In this document: positions 46,501 to 59,267 of the stretch, piece by piece
Layout: each line of letters begins with the position of its first letter
Position numbering within the stretch: position 1 is the first letter of the stretch
Assembly: GCA_013350335.1 (NCBI GenBank)
Contig: CM023540.1
Location: 3,782,001-3,846,000 of the forward strand
Reading direction: 5' to 3'
Source of the DNA: Chimonanthus salicifolius
Taxonomy: Eukaryota; Streptophyta; Magnoliopsida; Laurales; Calycanthaceae
Length of the DNA stretch: 64,000 nucleotides
Made by a program: the position numbers and the translations under genes
The notes under the pieces: generated by a model
Seen by the model: only the letters and a program-made list of their open reading frames with translations
What the model was told of the DNA's origin: nothing
Databases searched by the model: none

Positions 46501-47621
46501 GTACATGGAATAGACCATGATAGTGAATCACACATGGAACTAACATCAACATGCGGAATAATCTAGATAATTGCGGAATAGAAAGACGAGATAGCAAGTA
46601 ACAGTGTTAAATATTAAATAACATAGATCAACCATCCACAGGTTATTATCCTAATCAAACCATAGCAAATAACGAATTATTACATGTCCAACAATAGTAT
46701 TCAAATGACAGTAATATAACGTAATCCAAATCCATCATTAAAGCACTTAGGCTCAGCTCCCCTCCTGGTCAATGACCTTTCCTTTCCCCTTGCTTGTACC
46801 TGCAACCTCCTCTGAGGATAGAATTAGGGCGTTAGATCAACGCGCCCAGTAGGTTCCCGAATCAGGGCTACCACATGTTAGCATATAAAACATGCATATA
46901 CATAATAATAATACATGTGAGACAAAATTCCATAAAAACATGCTATGTATGAAATGAACATGTAATGAGTCCCACCCATCACCATTCAACATAGCCATCA
47001 CTTGACGGGATTCTCATCGTCAAGGTAACCCACAGTGGTCTTTCGGACGCCCCGACGGAGTGTGGCCTCCGGATTCCTCCTGATGATTCTCATCATCAGG
47101 GTACCCCACAGTGGTCTTTCGGACACCCCGACGGAGTGTGGCCTCCGGTTACAACACCATCATCCCATGCCATGCATGAGATGTCTATGCAAACATGTCA
47201 TTTAGAAACATAACTTTACAATCATATAAGTTATCGAAATCAACATAAAACAGCATATGAAATAGTGGTTACAATAAAGGTAGGAAACCTACTGAAGATT
47301 CACTTCAGTACTTGATCTTTCTTTCGCGTCACCCGGTCACGACTCGCACGTCGTTCAACTTCCGGTACCTTATCCATATAACAATCAATAAATCATACTA
47401 TCACTTACTTGTTCATTCATATCTAAGACCCAACTACATCATGTGAGTCCTTTGATCAATCCCTTCGTTTGACTTGTATTAACAGATTTGCCATTGGTAT
47501 AACCAATGTCTAATCTTGCTCATAATCAAAGTTCATAAAAGTAATCTACCTTAGTGGCTGGTTATTTACTTATCACTAAGTCCAAAGATAAATCCATATG
47601 TTTACTTAATCCAACTCATAC

Positions 47622-50600
47622 TGTAACACCCTGGAATTTCAAAGTTATCAGTTTATATGAAAATATTCATATTTACGGAATTTCCATTGTGATAAAAATT
47701 GATTTGAATTTAAATGGGTCAATGGCTCAATGAAGACCCAAAGGATGATAGTTGGTTTACAAAACAAATAAATGGGTAAGATAAATTTAAACGGGTCAAG
47801 AATCGTATTTGGGTCAAATTTTGATAAATGGGTCAAAATGGCTAGATGGGACCCAATGGGTCGTGTGAATGGCATGATTAACCACGGATTGAGTTCAAGC
47901 TTAGTTAATTTAAGCTTATTAATTTCTTGAGTTTGGTTTGAGTTGAAATGAATGATGGGTTTAGTTGAGTTGAATTTATTAGTTAAGTTAAATTAAATGA
48001 ATGAGTTAGGTTGGGTGAGTTGAATAAATGAGTTGAATGAATATGTATTTTTAAATGAGTAAGATGTAGAGATAGAAGGATTGTAGGCTGATTCAAATTC
48101 AAACACTAAAAACGTTGGCTGCATGGGAAACTTATATGCATGTAACTCCCACCCAAGTTAAGAATGGAAATGACGTTACATGGAGTTACATGGGTGAGAA
48201 TTGAGTTTTCAAATCATTGTGCACATTGAAGATGGTATAGGGTTTATGCCTTGCTTGGGTCTCCAAAAGACAGCCAATGCATGGATTAATGGTTCATGCA
48301 TGTAACTCCAAGGTTGGAGAATAAAATGGGTAGCTTATTGGAGGAGTTACACACAATAGATTATGGCATTCTATGGCATTCCAAATTCAAATTAGATACT
48401 AAACCAATGGGGGTTACAAAGTGTGTTCACACTTGGAGGAGGGGAGTTTTATTCCCATGATAGAACTCCCACATGGGACGTTGATGAGGGCTGAATGGAG
48501 CTGCTGTTTGTGGAGTTACACATAGGAATGGTGGCTGTTACATAGGCCAAAACATAGAGGCAAACAATGGAGAATGGTGCAGCACATGGGAGTTACATTT
48601 CAATATGAAACTCCCATGTGAGAATCTAAGGAAAAAGGGGGGTTACACTAGTCCAACCACAAGGGACGTTGGTTGCTTGGGGTGTTTCATTTCATAGATG
48701 AAACCCCCAAGTAACATAAAGAACCTTGATTGTAGAGAGGGAGTTACACAAGGATTAACCTTGGGCTGTTTTTGGTCAAGGAAAGGATTTTCATTTTTAC
48801 TCTCTCTATCTCTCTATCCCTCTATCACTCATAGACGTCCTCTATCTTTCTAAACCAAGAGCAGCAGCTGGTTGTTTATTTTTCAATTAGTTTTGGGTAA
48901 TCCTTTCATCTAGACAAAAATCAGCAAAAGGGTTTTGGCAACAAGGATAGCAATTTTATTCAAGACCAAAGTTCCCTTTCTCTCTCTCTCACTCTCTTAA
49001 GTCCTTGTCACCTGGCTGTATTATCTCAAGGAGCTTGCATCAAGATCAGTCTCAGCCCAAAGAACAGTAAGAAAGAAGGAGAGGTCAAGGAGATAAAGGG
49101 GCAAAGAAGGAGTCAAAGGAACCGAAGGAGACGCGGTATTAGTAAGTGCATTTTGAACCCTTGTTTAATAGATTGGTTAAGAAAATGAGATTTGGCCATT
49201 GTATGGCCAGATCCATCAATGGTTTAGACCTAGAATTATGATGTTTAAAACGATAAAATATGGACCATAGGGTTCGGCCCCATTGGATGGCCGAACCCCA
49301 AGGAAAAACTTGGTGGATTCTATGGTATTTGAAAGTCAAAAATCCATATTTTGGAGTGAGGATTTTAAAAGATTTTTATATGGAATTAAGCTTGCTGTTT
49401 TGGAGTGGATATGACATGACTAAACCATATTTATCTTATGTTAATTTACTGATTAATTTCATAGATAAATATGGGTGGATTTCCATTAAGAGAACCATAG
49501 GGTTCGGCCATGTGTATGGCCGAACCCCATGGACTGATTTAGATGATTTTAAGTGTGTATTTTTAAAAGGTAAAAACATAAATAAGGAAGTTATTTTGGA
49601 CATAGATGAATGATTAAGAAACTCAAAACCAAAGGACATAGGGTTCGGCCACCATGGAGGGCCGAACCCCATGCAAATAAAGGTATGGTTGTGATGTATT
49701 TGAAACATATAAGCCATGAAGTATGTGGACTGTTTTGGGTTATTATTTAAGATTCAAATACATGCTTTGGAAAGGGTTAAAAGCATGGATCTGTATGACA
49801 AAGGACTGAAGTTAATATGGTTTAAAACAGTGGTCCAAAACTGATGAAATGGATCATTTGGATCGGCCATTTTGGATTGCCGAATTTCATGAATTAATAT
49901 GGTCATTTGGGACAAGTAGATGAACTGATTTAGATGATGTTTAAGAGGTATAATGGCAGCAATAGTATATTGATATTGTATGTTTTAATAACACCAAAAA
50001 CATGTTTTAGAAGAACAAAACAAGGACATAGGGTTCGGCCACCTTGGATGGCCGAACCCCATGTAAGTATTTGGTTGTTTGGATTGGCTTTCAAAAAGAT
50101 GGAAATCACATCAATTATGGATTTGGTATTAAGATGATGGAAAATAGGATTAAAATCTTTAGGGTGAGGCTCGGCCATGTTATGTGGCCGAACCCCACCA
50201 ATTGTCATGTAATGGACTTTGTTGTCTAAATTAGGCTAAGGATAGCATAATGGCATTATTGTAAATAAGGATGAAAAGATGAAATGATCAAAAGAATGGA
50301 TTTATGAGCCAAAACCTAAGGCGGTAAGATTCGGCCATATAGTATGGCCGAACCCTACCAAGTGTCATTTGGAAAGTTTGGGATAATTAGATAGTATTAA
50401 GTAAATAAAAGATTTATCAAAGTTTAAATGGGTGAGGTTCGGCCATGGGGTATGGCCGAACCCCACAAAGTGGATTTTTGGGATTTAAATCAAATTATAA
50501 TCATATGGTCAAATGATTAACTTGCTGCCATGTACATAGGGTATTCGGATTTCTAGAACGGTGTACAAAGTCGTGATCGAAAGACGGTCCAAAGGAAGGG

Positions 50601-51646
50601 TCGAACAAAGTAAAAATATTGTAGGTTTCCTACCTTGTTGTAACCACACAACTTATTCGCTGTTTTATGTTTATTTGAATAAGTTATTTGAATCAAATGT
50701 TATATTTACAAATGGCATGTTTGCATAGACATCTCATGCATAGCATGGGATGATGGGGAAGTAACCGGAGGCCACACTCCGTCGGGGCGTCCGAAAGACC
50801 ATTGTGGGGTACCCTGATGATGAGAATCCCATCAGGAGGAATCCGGAGGCCACACTCCGTCGGGGCGTCCGAAAGACCACTGTGGGTTACCTTGACGATG
50901 AGAATCCCGTCAAGTGATGGCTATGTTGAATGGTGATGGGTGGGACTCATTACATGTTCATTTCATACATAGCATATTTTTATAGAATTTGTCACACTTG
51001 CATAACTATTATCCTATTTGTATGTTTTTGACTAACCATGTGGTAGCCCTATTCGGAAACACTACTGGGCGCGTTGATCTAACGCCCTATCTATATCTTT
51101 AGTGGATGATGCAGGGAAAGGAAAGAACGTGGTTGGAGAAGAGGACCAAGTACGAAAACTTGGGCGATTTGAATGATTGCAATAGACTATGAACGGATTA
51201 TTTATGGATTTGTTAGTTGATTTATTTGGAACAATGTAATTTGTTAAATTAGATGTTGGCATGTAATAAGTAGTTAAGTAGATGCTATGGTTGGATTTAT
51301 TTGAATGGTTTGGAATGAATAGTAGACTAAGGTTATATAATAATTTTGGAAAATAAATAAGGTACTTTGCTATCTAAAAATGGAAATTGGATTAATCATA
51401 GGTTCTATTATAACCTCAGTTAGATCTAGACTAAGTTAACTCCGCTAGATATATATGTACCATGTGCGGATCAGTTTTATGGACTTAGTTCATACGCACA
51501 TGGGCTTGGCCAGTTAAGGGTCGGATTTAGAGATCCGAACTTAACTCGCGTCGTGACATTCCGCCCCGATCACTTATTAATTATTATTATTTAAAAAAAA
51601 AAAATAAACTCTGAAAATTTAGAGTGAAAAGGGCGGGATGTTTACA
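47622..51646 (+). mobile_element. Solo LTR E (4025 bp), family of element I
   Basis: Flanked by CATAC (47617-47621, 51647-51651). TGTAACACCC...GGGATGTTTACA. It has the richest hairpin array, palindrome at 50621-50634, two 78-bp repeats (50765-50920), the GGGCGCGTTGA module at 51066-51089 and the 3' hairpin at 51512-51546. No internal region. It is the most deeply nested piece on this side: E in D, D in the outer chromovirus, the latter in copia-derived DNA. Confidence 0.93.
49264..50466 (+). repeat. Array of eight hairpins in solo LTR E
   Basis: Copies near 49264, 49496, 49639, 49857, 50028, 50161, 50323 and 50431. The fourth is decayed (GATCGGCCATTTTGG...). The first five have CATAGG/CCATG-type flanks, the last three GGTG/CACC or GGTA/TACC flanks. 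The core TTCGGCC/GGCCGAA is nearly invariant. Confidence 0.93.
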
Positions 51647-51679
51647 CATACAACCAAGTCATAATCTCCAACAAAACAA

Positions 51680-52379
51680 TCTATGGGGTTCGGCCATTCA
51701 TATGGCCGAACCCTATGATCCTCCTACACAATGATCCCATCATTTGTTTACAAGTTAGGCTCTACCATTTAGCCATATTAACTACAAGGTTCAGCTATCC
51801 CATGGCCAACCCAAAACAGCAAGCTTATTTCATTTAACATACATAGGAAAACCCATAAATCTTGGTCCATTCATCCCAAAGCTAGCCCCATGGGGTTTGG
51901 CCATGCACATGGCCGAACCCAATGGTTCTCTTGATCTGATTATCACCATGATCACTCATGGTTTAATCATGCTAATTCAACCATGATCAATACATGGTTC
52001 AGCCATCCAAAGGCTGACCCAAATCAGTAGCCATAACCCTAAGTAAACAAAATAAAAACCATAAAGCAACCCATGGTGTTCGGCCATTCACATGGCTGAA
52101 CCTCATGGCTCTTTGGGATTCAATTCTTCTAATAATCTTTCATCATTTATCCTGTATCTTAGGCATAAAAACAGCAAACCTAATTCTATTTAAACTCCTA
52201 TAGAAACCCCATGGTATTGCATGGTTTCTAACTCTTTGATTTCACAACAATCATCAATCTCTTTCATGGGGTTCGGCCCTCCATGGTGGCCGAACCCAAT
52301 GGTTATTTTTTTACCATTTTAAATCCTTCATAATCAAGGTTAAACACTGGTGTATTCGGCCATGACCATGGCCCAATAC
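51680..52379 (-). repeat. Hairpin array in solo LTR D
   Basis: Copies near 51682, 51889, 52073, 52265 and a diverged one at 52351. Same stem as in A, read on the minus strand. Two carry single stem changes (GGGTTTGG, GGCTGAACC). Confidence 0.9.
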
Positions 52380-55300
52380 ATACCCCACTTTATTAATCTA
52401 AAAGTCCATGAAACACTTACCAAATTCCAAGCTCTTGTCTTGCCTTTTGATCCTTGCTTCCTTTCCTTCTTATTTCCTTCCTTCTTTCTTAATTCCTTAC
52501 TGGTTTAAGCTTGAATAATTGATGCTAAAAACCTTTGCTGTTCCACTTAAGCAAATGAATTGGAGAGAGGGAGAGAGAGATGGAGAATCTTGGCTTTTCA
52601 ATGGTGAAAAATGGCCAAGATGGTGTTTGTTTCCTTTAATAATTCAGCCCTCAAAACCCCTCCACTTCCTCATCAATTCTTGCCTAAACCAATGGGACAC
52701 TTGCTGCCAACAAATGCACCCATTGGCATTCCAACATTGAAGGCTTGGGGTTTCCAAATGGAATAGAAACCCCCCATATTCCATTTAATGTTTTGCATGA
52801 AACTCTCCATAACAAGTCCCCAAAGTGTGGGACTTGTTTTGGTTTGTTTGAGATCACCACACCTCCTCATATTCCACTTAACTCACTGAATTTTCAGCCC
52901 ATTTGACTTCCATTTTTGACTCACTCAACTCAATGTCCAACTCACTATAATTAATGCATTTCATTCAATGCACATGAGTTAACTCAACCCTTGATTTAAT
53001 TCCAACTCACTTCAGTTCCACTCAACTGATTTAACTCGTATTTTAGCTCCCTAGAGGGTCCACACGGTCAACCATAGTCAACTCGACCCGTTGGGTCCAC
53101 TTTTAGCTCCTTGACCCGTTTTTGACTCCATGACCCAATTATGGTATTTTGGTCATTTCTAATTGGTTTTTACATATGGATCAAGCCTACCCATTTTTTC
53201 TCCACTTGATTTCCAATCAAATAGGCTTAACCCCATTTAATTTAAAATCACAAAGCGGTCAAATAATCCAGTAAGACCCGATGGGTCCCATTTGGGCCCT
53301 TTGACCCATTTAGCCATTTTCGACCCAATTGATGTAAATTACCCATCCAATCAAACTTGACATTCATAATGTGCTCATATGATCTTAATTTGAGCAATGG
53401 GCCATACCATTTCCTTACTTAACATCACAAAATAATTAATTTAACACATCAGGGGCATTTTCGTAATTTATCCACTTCATTGAGAAATTACCCATCCAAT
53501 CAAACTTGACATTCATAATGTGCTCATATGATCTTAATTTGAGTAATGGGTCCCACTATTTCCTTATTTACAATCACATTTATTGAATTCACCAATCCAG
53601 GGGCATTTTTGTAATTATTCCAACCGTTGAGAATTCTTTGACCCAATTAACCATTTTGACCTAATTTGATGTACATTACCCATCCATTGTAATTTGAACC
53701 TTATAATATGTTCATAGGATCTTAATTTGAACAATGGGCCCCACTATTTTCTCATTTAACATCATAATTAATAAATTTACCAATCCAGGGGCATTTTCGT
53801 AAATATTCATCTTATTGAGAAATCGGGGTGTTACAATTTCGGCTGGAGGTCTAGCCAAGTAAGATTTCTATCTATATCTTTTACATATGTTTTTGAGTAA
53901 AACAAATTAATATACTGCAGATATTAGATTTACAGAATATGTAACTTTGATTGAAAATGGGGGAAATCTAGATATTGATTTTATTACTTCCCCCTTTTCC
54001 AACATGGTCAATTAATTCAAACAAATAGAAGAGTACCTTGGCAAAAGAGGGCATGGCCGAATTAATTTGGGGTCATCAACCCATTCGATTTGTTTAACAA
54101 ATTAAACTCAAGGCACCTAACTATAAATTCTGCTGTGTCAAATTTCAATTGGCAAATTAGGAAAGATTCTACAGACATATTTTGAAGTTGAAATCAGTCC
54201 CTACTACTGATAATTTCAGGCTGGTTGGGTTGTTCATCTTGGCTGGAGAAAGAGTTCTCTGTAACTCATCAAACTAAGGCTAAAACCAGTCTTGAAATCA
54301 GCCAGCTAGGGGCTGAAAAGAGTCTTTAGTACCAACCGTTAAGAGGTCTCTTTCCCACAGTCCAGAGACTAAAATCCTCTCCTAACTATAGCCGATCCTG
54401 GACTGAAAGGCAGACCTCAAACAAGGTCCGGCTTGGTTTAAAAATGTCAGGAAAGGATCGGTTTAAGCATAGCTGTTTTGGGGCTTTGGTACTATAGATC
54501 TAACCGAAATCAAACAAATGGGAAGAGAGGAATTAAGAATAAAACACGATAGGTAAATTCCTGTAAACTAAGCTTGAAGACGACTGAAAACAACGGCAAG
54601 GACTGTCTCGGCTTCCTTCAGGTCGTTGCTGGTTAGGTTCCACCGGAATCTCCGTCACAATAATCATAGAGGAGAAAGTGAAGTGAGGAAGATCCCAAGA
54701 GAAAGAGGGATTCGGTGCCTGGGATTGCAAATAGGGGCTTCCCTCTTCCGTTGAGTCTATATAGTTGATGGGGTCAGCCAATCTTCAATTCCGGATGCCA
54801 TAATTGGTTCTTGCTTTGGGATTTTGGGTGGTTTCCACTTTCGAAAAGGAAGGTAAGGATTTGAGTCCCAAACCAACAAGGAAAGGAGAAGAAAAGGGAA
54901 GAGAGGGATTCGAGACCCTAGGGATTTGCCGAAGGAGACGGAAGGGATGAGGGTCTTACTGTAATAAGAATCCCATACGTGTATGGGATAAGGGGAACTC
55001 AACGGAAAGAAAGTGTGGGTCTTATGGACCCACGCGACTTACCCAACTCGGGTTTTTAGGGTCGGGTTTCCCTTTTTGATTAATTTGTCATACAATAATT
55101 AAATTCTAGATACATAAAATTTGGAACTCATTTATTGATTTTAAATCCTTAATAGAATATTTCCAATTTAAATTCTAACTTAGGGGAATAAAAAATCTAA
55201 GTTGACAATTAATTTTCCATTTACTTAATTTTAATTCGAAGGGGGTAAATTTGTAAATTCTCATTGAGGGGAAAGTGTGCGAAATCGGGGTCTAATATTC

Positions 55301-55439
55301 CATCCCTAAATTCAATTGTATTTACCCCAAATAAATTTATCAAATTAACAAACAAATTAATTTAAACTAAGATAATTTTCTAAATTAATTTTACCCATCA
55401 CTACTAACCCGGTACCCTGGGTCGGGTCATTACATACAT

Positions 55440-55708
55440 TTTCTCTATCTCTCCTGAAGTTGTCCTGTTCCTAGAGAGAGATTTCCTCTCAAGATACCGT
55501 GTACCCACTTATACGTACATGTAGCACAGTGTACCCACTTACACGTACATGTAGCGCATGTGGACCTCACATGCCATAGTGGAATTGAGCCACCGCCTAA
55601 CAAACTCCACCTGGCGAAATTTCCACGAACTAATCTTCCACTGCATTTCTTTGCACATGGCCGCTCTCGGCCTTGCTCCACTTAGAGTTGCAGTTCTGCC
55701 CTCGGATC
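55440..55708 (-). other. Continuation of the pre-insertion target sequence
   Basis: Original neighbour of 12323 before the outer element arrived, and interrupted again at 55709 by solo LTR F. It contains a 38-bp direct repeat ('gtgtacccacttayacgtac' and 'atgtagc', 55499-55553). Likely part of the minus-oriented copia LTR or its adjoining internal region, but I found no coding motif to prove it. Confidence 0.45.
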
Positions 55709-58700
55709 TGTAACACCCCGGATTTTTCCTTACGTATAAATATATTGGATTAGTCCATTTGAATTGCAAATTAATAGAATTTGAGATTAAAAAGTGGAAA
55801 TTGACATTAGAAGGGCAAGAAATGGGTCAATTACCCAATTAAGACCCAATGGGTCATGGATGAGCTTAATTTTAAAGTAATTGGGTAAGTTTAATTAAAT
55901 TATTTGAATAGGATAAATTAATTTATTTATGCATTAAAGTCCACCTCATCAAGTGAGGTGGCATGTGAGTGATGTGGCATTACCATGTGGCATACAAGTC
56001 ATCACATGGAAGCCAACTAAGTAAGGAGGCCACCTCATCAAGCGATATGTCCAAGTGGGACCCAAGAGCCATGTGGTGACCAAGTCACCACATGCATAGC
56101 CGGCCATGACTTGGTTGACTTGGTCAACCACTAGTGAGTTCAAATGAATTAAAGTGTTGTTTGAGTTGAGAAGATGAAGGGTTTTTATCTCAAAGGCCAT
56201 GAACCCAAGAGTCTTCACCTCAAAAGCCAAGGGACTCTTTGGAAGCCAAGAGTCTCCTTAGTTAAACCAAGGGCCTCATTGGATAAACAAACCATGATGA
56301 GGGAGAGTGAAGAGTCTAAGGTTATTACATAAAAACACAAACCAAAGGGGCACTCCACAGCCCTTGGCCGACTCCTCCTCTTGCCCAAGAGTTTCTCTCC
56401 ACTCCTCTTCCCTCTCTCTCCCACTTATACCTCTATACTTGGAGGCTTTTGAAGAGCAAAGAAAGAAGAAGAAGGATTAAGGAAGAAAAGACAGATCAAA
56501 AGAAAAGAAGGAGACTAAAGGAAGGTATGTCTAAGGCTTAATAGTATAAGATTGAATCCAAGGAAACCATAGGTTTGGCCATAGTGTGGCCGAACCCATG
56601 GGTTCCATGACTGGTTGGAATGAATGGCCAAATTGCTATAAGGCCATGAAGTTGGAAATCCATCCAAAAGATGGTTATGGGTTGAAACAAAACAACCATA
56701 GGAGTAAATCCAAAACCATGCTATAATGGTACAATGAATGGATGGATTATGAAAAAAACCCCACCTTGGCTAGTGCGTAGGGTAAGGTTACTAAGTGAAG
56801 TATGGAAGATGAAATCCATGTTTAAATAATGATAGGAATGGATTTCAATAAGAAGGGCCTAACAATGCATGCAAACACAGAGAACTGACAAAAAGTCAGT
56901 CGACTGAATCTCAAGATTCAGTCGACTGAAAGTGTGCTAGCTGAACACATAAAGGATATCTGGGTGTTTCAGTCGACTGAAAGTGGACTGGCAAGGCATA
57001 AAAAGGAACTGACCCAAAGTCAGTCGACTGAATCTCATGATTTAGTTGACTGAAAGTACACTAGCTAAGCACACATGGGGTCTATTAGTATTTCAGCCGG
57101 CTGAATCTTTGATTCAGTTGACTGAACGTATACGTGCCAAACAAGTAAGTGACCTGGTGTGTTTCAGAGGCTGAATCTTATGATTCAGTCGACTGAAAGT
57201 ATACTTACCAAACAAGTAAACGATTTGTTGGTATTTCAGCCGACTGAATATATGATTTAGTCGACTAAATGTATACTGGCCGAACACAAATGACCTGATC
57301 CAAAGTCAGCCGACTGAATCTGTGATTCAGTCGACTGAAAGTGTACTGGCCGAGAACACAGAGGATTTGACCCAAAGAAAGCCGACTGAATCATAGATTC
57401 AGTCGACTGAAAGTTTATGGTCAAGTTTATGCAGTACCTAGTTGTATTTTCAGCCAACTAAATTTTATGATTCAGTCGACTAGAAGTTTACGAATAAAGA
57501 ACAGATGGTATCTGGGTGTGATTCAGTTGACTGAATTGAAAAGTTGTAATTTTAGATTATCATCCAGAGCCTCTTGTGGGGGTGTAAGGGGTGATGAAAT
57601 TAAAAATGGAAAATCAAATTAACATATGTGGTTGAATTTAATAAGGTAAAGAGATTCGCAAAGGGATTGTGATTCGTTTCAACGCGATCGTGTATTGTCC
57701 TCAAAAGACAAGCAAAGATAATGTATTGGACATTGGTAGGATTCCTACCTTATTGAGAACACTATGGAATATGATATGATACTGGTTTTTATTCCAAATA
57801 TGATGATTACTTTGATTAAACAAATTGTATATGTTTATGAGTTGATTTTCAAATGATGTGATGTGTTTTAAATGAAATGGCATTCTTGTATACATTACCT
57901 CATGAATGGCATGGGAGGGAACGTATATGACCAGAAAGCCAAGTTCTGAGCAGTCCGGACATGACTTGGGCTTGAGACTAGCTTGTATGAAGTTATGTGA
58001 ACTGTTGAGATTTGGCCTCGTCCAGTTGAAAGGAAAGGTACGGCTTATTGGAACAAAGAGCTCCTAGGTAGGCAGTCCCGAAACCCTATGTAGTGGGAGG
58101 AGTCTACACTCCATCAGTAATCCTGATTAATTTGTGGATGAGTATACAGTGCCCTGGTGGTTGCCGCCTCAAACACTGTGAACATAATTGGCTAAGGAAA
58201 CTATTGATATGATTGATGATGTGATTTGATATGGACATTAGGTGAGAGTTCATTTGGCATTGACTCCCATGACATGACACATATACTAGCATGATTATGA
58301 TATGAACATCATGCACTGTTTTTAATACTTACGTTGGTTTACAAATATAACATGATATATAAATATATATATATACCCTTGATTTATATAACTCTTATGT
58401 GTACTATAACCCTACTTGGAATACCTACTGGGCATGTTAACTATTGTCCTACTTCTACCCTATAGATGATGGAACAAGGAATGATCAGGAAAGGAATGTG
58501 CGACCGGAAGGGAGCCAAGCATAGGAGCTTGGGAAGATTATGTTTAAATTATTAGTTTTAATTTCAATGATGTATTGTGAGGACTACATTTTGGATTGTA
58601 ATAACTTAGACTTATTTGCTATGGTTTTATAATATTTAAGTTTCATTTTAAGTATACGGTGATTGGCTTTCCTTGCCTAATAATGACAAATATATGAATA

Positions 58701-58923
58701 GTATCTTATTCATATAAATAATTCCGCAAGTATTCAGAAAAGCGTGTCAAATATTTTAGTGGATTTAATCCATGCACACGTAATGGTGGCCAGTTAAGGG
58801 TCGGATTTTAGAAACTCGGACTTGACTCTCATCGTGGCATCCCGCTCTCTCTCACTCATTTATAAATATATATATATATATATATATATGATTTGTGAAG
58901 GTGGAAAAGGGCGGGGTGTTACA
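55709..58923 (+). mobile_element. Solo LTR F (3215 bp), divergent member of the I family
   Basis: Flanked by GGATC (55704-55708, 58924-58928). TGTAACACCCC...GGGCGGGGTGTTACA. It keeps the palindrome GGTAGGATTCCTACC (57735-57749), a variant of the GGGC-GTT module (58429-58455) and the 3' hairpin (58792-58827), but has only one TTCGGCCA-type hairpin (56568-56604). In place of the array it carries a 72-bp tandem repeat. An AT microsatellite lies at 58866-58889. No genes. Confidence 0.92.
56885..57535. repeat. About 72-bp tandem repeat with TTCAGTCGACTGAA palindromes
   Basis: About nine units, with marker 'ctgaaagtgtactggccgaa' variants at about 56926, 56976, 57050, 57121, 57193, 57264, 57334, 57407 and 57479. 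Most units hold two copies of CAGTCGACTGAATC in inverted orientation around 2-6 bases, giving hairpins with stems of about 15 bp. Individual arms have decayed in some units (ttgac, ccggc). Confidence 0.92.
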
Positions 58924-58928
58924 GGATC

Positions 58929-59267
58929 TACGGCGCAGCTCTACACTTCGACGGCGCTGTTTGCTCTCTAATCTGCACGATACTGCCCTTTATCAATGTT
59001 GCCGTGTATACATCAATATGACATTAACACAATTTCCTAATTAAATTAGGAACCCTCTTTGTGTTCCACCTGCCGTGTATCAGCACCAATATATTTCTGC
59101 CTTCACATTGATTCAGATTCAGATAAACCCTTCACTGATAGTCTAACAGTGTCTACTTGTTTCTTATTGCCACCTTCATTTTCCATTGGTAGAATTGTGC
59201 AGCCCCTCTTAGGAGTACAAGATTTGTAAACAAGACAGATCTTTCCCACTACTGTTTGCTACCTACT
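58929..59267. other. Transposon-target sequence without recognised gene
   Basis: Continues the DNA interrupted by solo LTR F. Nothing recognisable; short open frames only. Confidence 0.4.

Larger units (their letters stand above)
46363..53835 (-). mobile_element. Solo LTR D (3.44 kb own sequence) split by E
   Basis: Flanked by ATTTC (46358-46362, 53836-53840). Own sequence is 46363-47621 and 51652-53835. It opens TGTAACACCCCGCCC as solo LTR A does and matches A closely for the first 500 bp, so both derive from a recent burst. Near its 5' end (53440-53835) the end-proximal sequence with 'caggggcattttcgtaa' is present three times as partial duplications. 3' hairpin at 46453-46488, module at 46827-46853, palindrome at 47279-47292. 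The empty site is visible in the left LTR at about 17980. Confidence 0.92.
12324..55434 (-). mobile_element. Outer Ty3/gypsy chromovirus, expanded by nested insertions
   Basis: One element with two LTRs, primer site, gag-pol and polypurine tract on the minus strand. It is flanked by identical TACAT target duplications (12319-12323, 55435-55439), which proves a single insertion despite the 43-kb span. Removing the nested insertions leaves a left LTR of about 3665 bp, an internal region of 4800 bp (23210-28009) and a right LTR of about 3637 bp. The integrase is followed by a chromodomain, placing it among plant chromoviruses, probably the Tekay/Del lineage (inference). The LTRs differ at roughly 3-4 percent of sites in the 490 bp I compared by eye. 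All genes carry stops or frameshifts, so the copy is dead. Confidence 0.95.
28010..55434 (-). mobile_element. 5' LTR of the outer chromovirus, split by C and D
   Basis: Own sequence is 28010-28499, 44810-46362 and 53841-55434, together about 3637 bp. The segments are collinear with the left LTR; for example 44810-46020 matches 12820-14030, and 53841-55434 matches 17980-19386 plus 23014-23209. The LTR end next to the primer site reads TGATA rather than TGACA, a point change in the terminal dinucleotide. No genes of its own. Confidence 0.93.

Noticed and set aside
56885..57535. CRISPR-like pattern of spaced palindromic repeats
   Set aside because: The DNA is plant, the intervening sequences are themselves repeated, and the unit is a 72-bp tandem repeat in an LTR.
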